NCBI RefSeq assembly: GCF_014203115.1
Contig: NZ_JACHIJ010000004.1
Coordinates: forward strand, 496,001 to 560,000
Source of the DNA: Afipia massiliensis
GTDB lineage: Bacteria; Pseudomonadota; Alphaproteobacteria; Rhizobiales; Xanthobacteraceae
Length of the DNA stretch: 64,000 nucleotides
Direction of reading: 5' to 3'
Every line of letters starts with the position of its first letter. Position 1 is the first letter of the stretch. Under the pieces are notes generated by a model. It had not been told where the DNA came from, did no database searches, and saw nothing but the letters and a program-made list of their open reading frames with translations. Shown piece by piece: positions 8,538 to 16,677 of this stretch. Made by a program: the position numbers and the translations under genes.

Positions 8538-8967
8538 CGCCGGGGTTCAGTCACGCTGTTCCCGGCGGATAGTCCCAGCCGCAGTTCGATGCGCTGCCGC
8601 TGGCGAGGACCACAGGGCGGTGTCCTCGTTCATAGAAACAACACCCTGCGCCTGCGGCCTACCTTTCGGGGCGCGGCAGGCAGCGAGCGCGGTTTGGTTT
8701 CCTTTCTCGCGCTCGGCTTTGCCGTGCTGTTCTCCGGCACGGCGGCGCGGCTGTTGGGTGCCGCCCCCAGCGTGCACCCAACAGTTGAGGCTTTCGGCGG
8801 AGGTTGCATTCCGAGACACAGCCGCGACAGCCGTTTTCTGGCAAGAGGGCGGGCACTGACCGCCCCTGAACCCGAAAAGCTCACCGTCGGCGCTGTGTGG
8901 GCCACGAAACCGGGTTCCCGACCGGCCTCGAAAGCCGGGCACCCGCCACCGACCCGGCTTCGGCCGG
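8538..8967 (+). ncRNA. Hairpin-dense stretch: candidate structured RNA or replication origin
   Basis: Nine stems lie in about 430 bases: 8538-8544/8561-8567 (7 bp), 8604-8610/8622-8628 (7), 8684-8691/8708-8715 (8, extended by 8674-8678/8720-8724), 8722-8727/8737-8742 (6, alternative), 8751-8761/8774-8784 (11 bp perfect), 8847-8852/8860-8865 (6), 8868-8874/8911-8917 (7), 8922-8926/8934-8938 (5), and 8954-8958/8963-8967 closed by a UUCG tetraloop. The open frame running through it (from 8589) gives unconvincing protein. Either a folded RNA or an origin next to a Rep-like gene would explain it. Confidence 0.45.
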
Positions 8968-8999
8968 AATACAACCGCCTCAGAAGGGCCTTCGAAGTC

Positions 9000-9977
9000 A
9001 TGCGCGCGGCGGTCACCCCAGTTAGTTCACCAAGGCTCCCGCGTCCGGTTCGCCGTTCGACTCGCCCTGACGCCGCCGCCTTCCTAGCTGCGCTCGCGCC
9101 GCTCGACGTTTACCTCTACGCGCATTCGGGCCGCATTCTGTTCAAGCGGCCGCTGACAACCGAAGAGCGCCAACATCTCGCTGATAACTGTCAGAGTCTC
9201 GACGTGCATCGGCATGGGCAATGGATAAAAGATGCGAGCGGCGCATTCCGGCAGTTGAACATCTTTCCCTTTCGAGAACAGGTTCAGCTTGTCGGCGCAA
9301 ACCGCGTGGCGCTCGCATACCTGGCCTCACGTGATGACCGCATTCCGAGAGGCAACGGCGCGTTGCCGAAGCGTGACCGTCAACCGCCGCTCATCATCTA
9401 TCTCGAAATCGCGCTCGACATCATTCTGGCGAACGAACAGATCCTGCGCGAGGCGTTCGCTGCGTTCAAGCGATGCTTCGTCCAGCTTTGGAATGGCAAG
9501 AACGAGTCCATTGAGTTTGACAACGGCGGCATGTCGACCGGCCGCCGCTGGAACGGCAAATATCTCAGCGCATACATCTCGAAACCCAGCCCGGTCACCG
9601 GCGAGGTCGACTGTCTGCATATCGAGTACCGGATTTGCTCGGCCCGCGCCGTGCGCGCCGTTGGCATTGCCAGCATCGCGGATTTGCTCGCATTCGATTT
9701 CCGCGCCTTCTGGCAGAAGCACCTCGTGTTACGCGATGTCGATATCGCCCGGCTAGGTCGCCATAGCCTGAACAAGCGTTTCGGGAAGCGGCGGCAAGAA
9801 CCGGGACCCGACGACCGCCGTACCGGGCAAGTTCTCTGGCGCGCGTATGCATACGATAAATCCGGCAGCTTGTGCGTTCAGGCGCTGATCCAGAACTACG
9901 GCTCAGGGCCGTTTCTCAAGAACATCCCCATTGCTCATTTTCTGCCGTCTAGTGGTGAAAATGCTCTGGTTTCCTGA
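9000..9977 (+). CDS. Hypothetical protein with weak replication-initiator resemblance
   Basis: 325 residues if started at the ATG at 9000; the frame stays open upstream to an ATG at 8589, but that part runs through the hairpin stretch. Two parts recall Rep_trans-type initiators: PPLIIYLEIALDI (about 125) and CLHIEYRICSARAVRAVGI (about 205), the latter like the lRlEyRl-ARA-gI segment of such proteins. I cannot point to a catalytic Tyr motif, so the function remains open. The place next to a structured non-coding stretch is consistent with a Rep/origin pair. Confidence 0.5.
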   Translation: MRAAVTPVSSPRLPRPVRRSTRPDAAAFLAALAPLDVYLYAHSGRILFKRPLTTEERQHLADNCQSLDVHRHGQWIKDASGAFRQLNIFPFREQVQLVGANRVALAYLASRDDRIPRGNGALPKRDRQPPLIIYLEIALDIILANEQILREAFAAFKRCFVQLWNGKNESIEFDNGGMSTGRRWNGKYLSAYISKPSPVTGEVDCLHIEYRICSARAVRAVGIASIADLLAFDFRAFWQKHLVLRDVDIARLGRHSLNKRFGKRRQEPGPDDRRTGQVLWRAYAYDKSGSLCVQALIQNYGSGPFLKNIPIAHFLPSSGENALVS

Positions 9978-10031
9978 GTCGCCTGTATCTACGGTCTGAG
10001 AAACAAAGTTGTTTTCTGACGAGACCAGAAT

Positions 10032-10454
10032 TTAGCGCTTCTTACAAACAACCCTCTCTGCATGGTCGAAGTAAGATTTGGGGGGAATGCGGACCATGTA
10101 TCTTTCTATTCCTCCTGCCTGCGCACGAGCAGTCACATCCCGATTTTTTGACGAGTCCAAAGTATTTGCTTCAGCAAGTTCAGCCGCACGGCTTTGGCAA
10201 TCAAACACCCACAGAAGTTGGGACTCGATTTCACCTTTTTTGTTCTTCCTCGTGGCCCAGACTTCTCGATAGTCCTTATCCCTTGGCGCAATCGCTCCGA
10301 CAACAGCGCCAGTTCGATACGAACGCACGCCGATGGTGGTTGTGTCGATGACGTAGGATGTACCCTCAGCCTCAGTGCCAAGATTGACTTCCAGAGCTAC
10401 CCCGGAGGTCGTAAGCGCAATAACTGTAAACAACGTCGCAATAGCGGTTCGCAT
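10032..10454 (-). CDS. Secreted hypothetical protein, Adhesin_E-like pattern
   Basis: 140 residues with a clear Sec signal peptide (RTAIATLFTVIALTTSGVAL). The mature part has the order SYVIDTTTI, EVWATRKN, VFDCQSRA, which faintly resembles the surface-adhesin protein E family (Asp-Ser, Val-Trp, a conserved Cys). A second Cys lies near the end (VVCKKR), so a disulfide is possible. It is transcribed opposite to the integration genes and 16 bases after the HNH gene, so the two probably form a cargo unit. Confidence 0.6.
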   Translation of the reverse strand: MRTAIATLFTVIALTTSGVALEVNLGTEAEGTSYVIDTTTIGVRSYRTGAVVGAIAPRDKDYREVWATRKNKKGEIESQLLWVFDCQSRAAELAEANTLDSSKNRDVTARAQAGGIERYMVRIPPKSYFDHAERVVCKKR

Positions 10455-10470
10455 CGAGTAATCCTCAAGT

Positions 10471-11004
10471 TTAAGTTTTAATTAGCGCGGTGGCCCTCGA
10501 CTGGTGCCAACGTTGGCGCGAGATCGCGGCTTCCTCAACGGCAGATCCGAATATACCCCAATCAACCTTCCATTTTTTCTTATTCCTGATGCGCCACTGC
10601 GCGAACGCTCGTTTCGAGTGCCCGTCAAAAGCCTCAACTTTGCAGCGGTTCACCTTAGCAAAATGTCGAATAAGCCGTCGGCCGTCTGCAACAGTCATCA
10701 GACCTTGCATTATGAGGATTTGCGTTCGACCCCAATGCTGAATGGAATGGCAGATGGTGCAGATGGCATTGACCTTCACCAAAGTCGCTATGCCGCTGCG
10801 GGCTTTTTCAGTGAACTTCCAGACTTCGTGACCGTGCAGCCGCTTGCGGCTTCCGCAAATAGAACAGCGCCCGAGTTCAGCCCGCACCGCCCGGCTGAGC
10901 TTCAGCCAACGGTAAGGACCGAGACCGACCTCGTTCGAGCGAAGATTATGCCCCCAAAGCGGTTCAGGGACAGGCTCAATGCGCAAAGTGAGCCTCGATG
11001 CCAT
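10471..11004 (-). CDS. HNH-type zinc-finger nuclease-like protein
   Basis: 177 residues. The pattern CSICGS, then HGHEVW, then CTICHSIQHWGR gives two CxxC pairs bracketing an HE motif and a late CH..H, as in HNH endonucleases that use a structural zinc. The tail is rich in basic and Trp residues. It could be a homing or defence nuclease or a packaging-associated HNH protein. It is upstream of the secreted protein on the same strand. Confidence 0.6.
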   Translation of the reverse strand: MASRLTLRIEPVPEPLWGHNLRSNEVGLGPYRWLKLSRAVRAELGRCSICGSRKRLHGHEVWKFTEKARSGIATLVKVNAICTICHSIQHWGRTQILIMQGLMTVADGRRLIRHFAKVNRCKVEAFDGHSKRAFAQWRIRNKKKWKVDWGIFGSAVEEAAISRQRWHQSRATALIKT

Positions 11005-11102
11005 GATGCGAGTCTACCGAATTTCTGACGCACCTGTGAAGGCATGCTATAATCTCAGCTATTAGGTACGCTGTATTTTTTAATCATCGGGAGTGATGAA
11101 CA

Positions 11103-11309
11103 ATGAGCGACCCAGTCGGAGATTTGCAAAAGAGGTTTCGCGAAAGCTCTATTCTGGCCACAGCGCCGACCGACCATGGCCTTCTACAAAAAGCCCGAGA
11201 GCGCATGGGCCACGTTTCCGATAAGGCCGTTATGGACGAATACAATCGTCTCATTCTAGAGAAGTACAATCCCAGCTTCCTATCGCGACTGCTTAGCTGG
11301 TTTCGCTGA
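11103..11309 (+). CDS. Small hypothetical protein (68 aa)
   Basis: A soluble, charged 68-residue protein beginning SDPVGDLQKRFRESS and ending in an amphipathic segment FLSRLLSWFR that could touch a membrane. A GGGAG sequence lies about 10 bases upstream. It opens a set of three short plus-strand genes at the right end of the element. No family recognised. Confidence 0.45.
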   Translation: MSDPVGDLQKRFRESSILATAPTDHGLLQKARERMGHVSDKAVMDEYNRLILEKYNPSFLSRLLSWFR

Positions 11310-11382
11310 TTGCCCTCGAACGGCCGCAAACTATCTGTGCAATCAGGCCACTTTAGTCATTTAATATTTGAAGGATTGCAGC

Positions 11383-11568
11383 ATGTCAGACTCGGTAGGT
11401 TACTACGAAGCGGAAGCGTTCAACTTCACCACCGGCCAGAACGAATGGGTCGGTACAGGCACCCGCAAGGAAATCCTGAAGCGCGGCTTTTCCCTCGCAG
11501 GCTTTCTTGGCTACGGAAGTCGTGACCTTCTTCCGGGCGGCTGGCGTTCGTCCCGTTCAGCAGCATGA
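11383..11568 (+). CDS. Small hypothetical protein (61 aa)
   Basis: Starts at the ATG at 11383, with GAAGGA 7 bases upstream, rather than the in-frame TTG at 11368. The sequence begins SDSVGYYEAEAFNFTTGQNE and holds no known motif. Its stop overlaps the ATG of the next gene (ATGA), which supports both being real and co-translated. Confidence 0.5.
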   Translation: MSDSVGYYEAEAFNFTTGQNEWVGTGTRKEILKRGFSLAGFLGYGSRDLLPGGWRSSRSAA

Positions 11569-11903
11569 GCGGTACAACTATCATTCTCATTCTATTGGTC
11601 GGTGCCGGAGGCCTTTGGTGGTTGCGGTCGGCGATGGCGAATGCTGCTCAAACAGCGCGCCTAATTGGTATGAAGGAAGCCGCCGACAGTCTCGTCATGG
11701 GCATCGCCCATCACTATGAGACGGACGGGCACCCGCCAGCGGTTGTGAGGGTGTTGTCGGAAATGCAGACCGCCGTCGAAGCGAAATCGGACCCGAAAGC
11801 GCAAGCTGATTTATATCGCCAGCATGCGTACAAACTCGGCGATGCGATGGGTCAAGAATGCGTCGATGTTGGTAAGCGAGGACGAAAGCTGGAATACCGC
11901 TAA
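11565..11903 (+). CDS. Small membrane-anchored hypothetical protein
   Basis: 112 residues with one N-terminal transmembrane helix (TTIILILLVGAGGLWWL) and a soluble helical remainder. It overlaps the previous gene by 4 bases. The downstream stretch to the tRNA (11904-12072) contains only the 13-bp repeat copy and the att repeat. Function unknown. Confidence 0.5.
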   Translation: MSGTTIILILLVGAGGLWWLRSAMANAAQTARLIGMKEAADSLVMGIAHHYETDGHPPAVVRVLSEMQTAVEAKSDPKAQADLYRQHAYKLGDAMGQECVDVGKRGRKLEYR

Positions 11904-11989
11904 GCTCAGCCGCCCGGCTCACGCTAAAATAGACTGAGAGAAGCCTAAGACCGGGGAAGCGGCCGGGCGCGGCTAGCCAAAGCGACGCT

Positions 11990-12002
11990 CGATTTTATTG
12001 AC
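11990..12002 (+). repeat. Subterminal 13-bp repeat, right copy
   Basis: CGATTTTATTGAC is identical to 5087-5099 and in the same orientation, 70 bases from the right att repeat. It is a candidate arm-type site. Confidence 0.5.
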
Positions 12003-12072
12003 GTGAAAACGTACGTTGCCAAACGCAATAAGATAAATATATCAATTAATACAATGACTTATGGAGACTCTC

Positions 12073-12086
12073 TGGCGGAGAGAGCG
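12073..12086 (+). repeat. Right attachment repeat within tRNA-Ser 3' end
   Basis: TGGCGGAGAGAGCG is identical to 5015-5028. It covers the encoded CCA, the discriminator base and the acceptor-stem 3' strand of the tRNA, so the tRNA stays intact after integration. Confidence 0.75.
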
Positions 12087-12162
12087 GGATTCGAACCCGC
12101 GATACGGTTTCCCGTATACACACTTTCCAGGCGTGCGCCTTCAACCACTCGGCCACCTCTCC
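12073..12162 (-). tRNA. tRNA-Ser (anticodon GGA)
   Basis: The 90-base gene on the minus strand begins GGAGAGGTGGCCGAGTGG and ends in an encoded CCA. The anticodon stem CACGC/GTGTG encloses the loop CTGGAAA, giving anticodon GGA. The long variable arm (TACGG/CCGTA) is typical of serine tRNAs, and the T-arm GGGTTCGAATCCC is present. It is the integration target of the adjacent element. Confidence 0.97.
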
Positions 12163-12251
12163 ACGCGCCTGTCATGAAGGGGCGCGCGCCGATTTGCAAG
12201 AGAGCGCGGGCGTCAGCTCAAAATATTCCGTAAATATCTGAAGTTGAGGCA

Positions 12252-13748
12252 CTAATTTGCCATGGGCCGGGGTCCAAAGTGCGCCGAATCACGCATCCGG
12301 CGATCGCCGAGGGCGGATGCCCCCGCGACCCGCAGCGGCCGGACAACCGACGGCAACAGGCTCGGCCCGATGCCCGTATGCGCGGTCTCCAGCGCCTCGA
12401 TAAATCCCGCAAACCAGCTGTGGATGGTGCCCGCGCGCAGTTTGGCCATCATCGCCTCCCACCGCATCCGGCGCTCGGTCGATGGCATCGACAACGCGGT
12501 CGCAATGGTGCGCGCCATGCCGTCGATATCGTGCGGATTAACCAGGAGCGCGGTGTCGAGTTCGTTCGCCGCGCCGGCAAATTTCGACAGCACCAGAACG
12601 CCGGGGTCGATGGGATTCTGAGCGGCGACATATTCCTTGGCCACCAGGTTCATACCGTCATGCAGCGGCGTCACCACGCCAACCTGCGCGGCCCGATAGA
12701 AACCGGCGAGCACAGTCTGGCTGAATCCCTTGCTGAGGTAGCGGATCGGCGTCCAGTCCACCTCGCCATGACGACCGTTGACCTCGGTCACCTGCCTCGA
12801 CAGTTCGTCCTGCAGGTTGCTGTAGGCCTCGATCCCGCCGCGAGACGGAGTTGCGATCTGCAACAATGAAACAGAGCGCTTCAAGGACGGCTGAATTTCG
12901 AACAGCCGGTCAAACGCGCTGATGCGATTGACGAGGCCCTTCGAATAATCAACCCGATCGACACCGATCGCGAGACGCTCACCATGCAGGCTCTTGCGCA
13001 GCCGCGACACGTCCGGATGCGACGCAGCGCGCTGGGCCTGTGCCGCGAAACCATCGACATCGATGCCGATGGGAAACACCGCGATGCGCGAAGTGCCGAA
13101 ACGAGAGGAAACACTGCCGCCCTCGACTTCAAGACCAAGCTCAGCGCGCAGATAGGTCGCGAAATTCTCGCAATCATCTTCGGTCTGAAAGCCAATCAAA
13201 TCGTAGGCGAGCATCGACTCGACCAGATCGCGATGATGCGGGACACCCGCGATCACGCGGCGCGCCGGCCACGGCGTATGCAGGAAGAAGCCGAGCGGAT
13301 TGCGAACCCCGAGCTCGCGCATCTCGGCGCCCAGCGTGAGGAAGTGATAATCCTGAATCCAGAATGCGGCGCTCGGCTTGTTGAAGCGCATCAGCGCGCG
13401 CGCCATGAATGCGTTCACCTCGCGATAGCACTGATAGTTATCCTGCGACACGCTGATCAGGTCGGTGCGCGAATGCAGAGCCGGCCATAGGGCAGAATTG
13501 GCGAAGCCTTCGTAGTAGCCGCCGTAATGTGCCGCAGGAAGATCAAGCAGCGCGAGAGCGCCTGCGCCAAGCGACTCGATTTCAGCGAATGAATCCTTCG
13601 AGACGTTGTCGCGAACGCGACCGGATGAGCCGACCCAGATCGCGCCGGACTTTTCAACTACAGGCAGCAACGCTGCTGCCAGTCCACCGGTCATCGGCTC
13701 ATTTGCTTTTGCGCGAGCGACACGGTTGGAAACGACGACGAGATCCAC
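12252..13748 (-). CDS. otsA: Trehalose-6-phosphate synthase
   Basis: A 498-residue GT20 glycosyltransferase joining UDP-glucose and glucose-6-phosphate to trehalose-6-phosphate in the cytoplasm. Family motifs seen: VVVSNRVA at the start, the glycine loop GGLAAAL, WIQDYHF, VDRVDYSKGL (sugar-nucleotide binding Arg/Lys) and HDGMNLVAKEYVA. The start is GTG at 13748, preceded by AGGGAGGG. It is the last gene of the trehalose cluster but has a 278-base leader that may hold its own promoter. Confidence 0.95.
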   Translation of the reverse strand: MDLVVVSNRVARAKANEPMTGGLAAALLPVVEKSGAIWVGSSGRVRDNVSKDSFAEIESLGAGALALLDLPAAHYGGYYEGFANSALWPALHSRTDLISVSQDNYQCYREVNAFMARALMRFNKPSAAFWIQDYHFLTLGAEMRELGVRNPLGFFLHTPWPARRVIAGVPHHRDLVESMLAYDLIGFQTEDDCENFATYLRAELGLEVEGGSVSSRFGTSRIAVFPIGIDVDGFAAQAQRAASHPDVSRLRKSLHGERLAIGVDRVDYSKGLVNRISAFDRLFEIQPSLKRSVSLLQIATPSRGGIEAYSNLQDELSRQVTEVNGRHGEVDWTPIRYLSKGFSQTVLAGFYRAAQVGVVTPLHDGMNLVAKEYVAAQNPIDPGVLVLSKFAGAANELDTALLVNPHDIDGMARTIATALSMPSTERRMRWEAMMAKLRAGTIHSWFAGFIEALETAHTGIGPSLLPSVVRPLRVAGASALGDRRMRDSAHFGPRPMAN

Positions 13749-13782
13749 AGAGTGCCCTCCCTAGTTTTGCAGCCGCAAAAAC

Positions 13783-13807
13783 AACACCTGTTCATCAATA
13801 TGGTTCC
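13783..13807 (-). promoter_or_regulatory. Possible EcfG-type general-stress promoter for otsA
   Basis: On the minus strand GGAAC (13803-13807) is followed after 16 bases by TGTT (13783-13786). The alphaproteobacterial EcfG consensus is GGAAC-N16/17-CGTT, so one base differs. It lies about 35 bases before the otsA start. Trehalose genes are known EcfG targets in the group; the site itself is inferred. Confidence 0.35.
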
Positions 13808-14026
13808 CTGCCACCCTTCAGACTGATTGATGTCAAATTTGGGCAAGCAAAACGGAACCGGGTTCCATTAAACAAAAGGGTGAAGCATTAAAAACGATTT
13901 GCATAGTCTTGACACAGACGGAATCGCGCAACGCGCACGTATGCAAAATACCGTCACCGATATTCTGTTTGATCAGCCGAAAGAGAATTCGATTTAACTG
14001 CGCGCATAGCTGTCGAAACAGCAAGA

Positions 14027-15865
14027 CTAACTGCGCCAGTAGCGATCTTCCCAGTTCCGCGACAGCTTCATGCCGGTGAGAATCAATCCCGCCATCGAGT
14101 AGGTCTGCGGAAAATTCCCGAACAAGGCGCCGGTCTTCGGATCGACGTCCTCCGACAACAGGCCGTAGCGATTGCGATGCGCGAGTGCATCGGCAAACGC
14201 TTCGCGTGCTTCCTCACGCCGTCCCTGCTGCCACCAGGCATCGATCAACCAGAACCGGCAGATCAGGAACGCAGTCACCGGCAATCCAAAATCGTCTTCT
14301 GCCGCATAGCGCATCACGTGCTTTTCGCGCAGCAGTTCCCTCTCCATCACCGCCACCGTCTTGACGAAACGCGGATCGTCGACCTCACATACGCCAAGGT
14401 CGGGCAGCAGCAGCACACTTGCGTCGAGATCGTCAGATCCGAATGCAGCAGTGAACGCTTCGCGCTTCGGATTCCATGCACGCTCGAGCAATTCCTTATG
14501 AATCGGATCGGCGACCGAGTTCCAGTAAGCCGCGCGATCGTGCAAGCCGAGTCGCGCAGCGATCGATGCGAGCCTGTTGACGCCTGCCCAGCACATCGCT
14601 GCGGAATGGGTGTGAATCCGTTGCCGACCGCGATATTCCCAGATGCCAGCGTCCGGCTTCAGCGCGACATCGGCTGCTTTCTCTCCAAGGCCCTCCAGCA
14701 GGCGAAACAGCTTTTCACCAGCCGGCGTCGGCAATCGGCGATCGAAGAATAGCGGCAGCGCCGCGAGGATCACGCTGCCATAGGTATCGTGCTGGCTCTG
14801 CTCGACGGCGGCGTTGCCGACGCGAACCGGGCCATCGCCCCGATAACCCTTGAGATCGGCCGCGATCCATTCGTCGAGCGGGAGGTTCGGTACCACGCTG
14901 TAGACCGGCTTCAGCGGTTCATCGGTATTCGCCGCAAGCGACAGCGTGAAACCGATGAAATCCTCCATCGTCTGCGTCGCACCAACGCGATTCAGCGCTT
15001 TCACCACGAAGTAAGCATCGCGCAGCCAGCAGAACCGATAATCCCAGGTACGCCCTGAACCCGGCGCTTCCGGTATCGACGTGGTGTGCGCGGCGATGAT
15101 GCCGCCGGTTTCCTCGAAATTCGACAGCTTGAGCGTGATAGCGGCGCGGATGATCGCTTCCTGATAGTCGTATGAGATATAAAGACGCCGCACCCAATGC
15201 AGCCAGTACGCCTTGGTCTGTTCGGCGAACGACTTTGCGGTCGCCGCGAGATCGCCGGGATAGGGCTCGTCGTGACCAAACACCATGTGCACCGGCCGCG
15301 TCAGAACGAACGGCGTTTCATGTTCGATCATGGCGATCGGCGCGTCGGTCGTGACACGAACCGATGACTCTTCCTCGACGTAACGAATGTGATTGCTACC
15401 GAGCGAGCTCCGCTTCAGCGGCTTGCCATAGGAATGGGTCGGCCGAATACGAACCGTGATGCGCGGCAACCCGGCAATCGGCTCGATGATGCGAAACAGC
15501 TGCGGCGGCCGGAACATACGACCATATTGCCGGAAGCGCGGTGCAAAATCGGTGATGCGAACGGCATTGCCCTTGGCATCAGTCAAAATGGTTTCAACCA
15601 AAGCCGTATTGCGGACGTACTCGGATTTGAAGTCCACCATGCCGTCGAGCACGACGTCGCTGAAACCTTTCTCTTCGTCGCCCGCAAGCAATCGGGAGAA
15701 GACCGGATCGGCATCGAAGCGTGGGAAACACCACCACACCAGCCGCGACGTGGGATCGACCAGCGCCGCTGTCTTGCAGTTACCGATCACAGCAAGATCA
15801 AGGCCGTGATCGATCTTCGCGCCTGCTTCAGCCTGTGGTGCCGTGATTGCCTTGGGAATATTCAT
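14027..15865 (-). CDS. Glycoside hydrolase family 15 protein (glucoamylase/trehalase type)
   Basis: A 612-residue (alpha/alpha)6-barrel hydrolase of GH15. It has the N-terminal segment IGNCKTAALVDPTSRLVWWC, a barrel with WDYRFCWLRDAYF, RVGNAAVEQSQHDTYG, and the C-terminal LLSEDVDPKTGALFGNFPQ, whose acidic residues fit the second catalytic acid region. Its ATG overlaps the otsB stop by 4 bases, so the two are coupled. Placed between otsB and otsA, it most likely acts on trehalose or a related alpha-glucoside; GH15 trehalases are known. No signal peptide, so cytoplasmic. Confidence 0.9.
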   Translation of the reverse strand: MNIPKAITAPQAEAGAKIDHGLDLAVIGNCKTAALVDPTSRLVWWCFPRFDADPVFSRLLAGDEEKGFSDVVLDGMVDFKSEYVRNTALVETILTDAKGNAVRITDFAPRFRQYGRMFRPPQLFRIIEPIAGLPRITVRIRPTHSYGKPLKRSSLGSNHIRYVEEESSVRVTTDAPIAMIEHETPFVLTRPVHMVFGHDEPYPGDLAATAKSFAEQTKAYWLHWVRRLYISYDYQEAIIRAAITLKLSNFEETGGIIAAHTTSIPEAPGSGRTWDYRFCWLRDAYFVVKALNRVGATQTMEDFIGFTLSLAANTDEPLKPVYSVVPNLPLDEWIAADLKGYRGDGPVRVGNAAVEQSQHDTYGSVILAALPLFFDRRLPTPAGEKLFRLLEGLGEKAADVALKPDAGIWEYRGRQRIHTHSAAMCWAGVNRLASIAARLGLHDRAAYWNSVADPIHKELLERAWNPKREAFTAAFGSDDLDASVLLLPDLGVCEVDDPRFVKTVAVMERELLREKHVMRYAAEDDFGLPVTAFLICRFWLIDAWWQQGRREEAREAFADALAHRNRYGLLSEDVDPKTGALFGNFPQTYSMAGLILTGMKLSRNWEDRYWRS

Positions 15866-16674
15866 TGCGCCGCCATCGCTTCTTCATCGAGTAAATGTGT
15901 GAGCCAGGCGCGGACGTCCTTCGGGGCCTTGAACTGCCCGTTGACGCCATGCGCGCGCCGACCCACCGAAAATGACACACCGCGAAACGCCGGCATGATG
16001 GCGAACACGGATTCGTCGGTGACATCATCACCAATGAATATGGGATTGCGCCCGGAGAAAGGCGCGCGATTCATCAATTCGCGAACACCGGTCGCCTTGG
16101 TGAAACCGGCGGGCTTGATCTCGCACACGAATTTTCCCGGGAGTACTTCAATCGGAGCTTGCGGAAGATCGGCGCGGATCGCCGACACCGCTTCGTAGAT
16201 CGTTCGCTCGAACTGGGGCGCCAGCCGGTAATGCAGCGCGACAGAGTAGCCCTTGTCTTCGTACAGAATGCCGGGGCTGAGGTGAGAGATCGCGATGAAA
16301 CGGCGCTTCAGGTCATTATCCATCGGGGGCGCGCACGACGCGACCGCCTCGCTCTCGACCGACAGTCGCATTTCCGCACCATGGCCGCCAACCGCCGGAA
16401 ACTGTAACGGCGCAAAGATGACATCAATGTCGGTCAGCGAGCGGCCGCTGACCAGCGCGAGCGCGCCATCCAGCCGGTCATGCAGTGTTTGAAGAACCAA
16501 GCCAAGTTTCGGCGGCACCACGACGTCGCGAGGCGTCGGCGCTAACTCAAGCAATGTGCCGTCGATATCGAGCAGCAGCGCGGTCTGGTCCAGGTCCGGC
16601 ACGATTCCGGCCGGCGCGGGCAGCATGTCCCCCATGGATTTTGCGGAAAAATTCTCAGTCACACGATGATCCAT
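15862..16674 (-). CDS. otsB: Trehalose-6-phosphate phosphatase
   Basis: A 270-residue HAD-family phosphatase that removes phosphate from trehalose-6-phosphate. The nucleophile motif LLLDIDGTL has Asp at about 36 and 38; the TPP-specific VGGHGAEMR and the Mg-binding GDDVTDESVF are present. It begins 3 bases after the stop of the MFS gene and overlaps the GH15 gene, so MFS-otsB-GH15 look like one transcript. An in-frame Met at residue 14 is an alternative start. Confidence 0.95.
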   Translation of the reverse strand: MDHRVTENFSAKSMGDMLPAPAGIVPDLDQTALLLDIDGTLLELAPTPRDVVVPPKLGLVLQTLHDRLDGALALVSGRSLTDIDVIFAPLQFPAVGGHGAEMRLSVESEAVASCAPPMDNDLKRRFIAISHLSPGILYEDKGYSVALHYRLAPQFERTIYEAVSAIRADLPQAPIEVLPGKFVCEIKPAGFTKATGVRELMNRAPFSGRNPIFIGDDVTDESVFAIMPAFRGVSFSVGRRAHGVNGQFKAPKDVRAWLTHLLDEEAMAAQ

Positions 16675-16677
16675 TCG

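Larger units (their letters stand above)
5015..12086 (+). mobile_element. Integrated element at tRNA-Ser(GGA), about 7.1 kb, satellite-like
   Basis: The element is bounded by a 14-bp direct repeat (5015-5028 and 12073-12086). The right copy is the 3' end of the intact tRNA-Ser gene including its encoded CCA, the usual target of P4-type integrases. Just inside the left end lies the integrase, followed by an AlpA-like regulator, unknown genes, a hairpin-dense stretch, a possible Rep-like protein, an HNH protein and small genes. Capsid, tail, relaxase and transfer genes were not seen. The gene set is reminiscent of P4/PICI-type phage satellites, but that class assignment is inference. Confidence 0.8.

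Noticed and set aside
8589-8999. The open upstream extension of the gene at 9000
   Set aside because: The translated sequence is low in protein character and coincides with dense perfect stems; a start at 9000 is preferred, though this could be revised by homologues.
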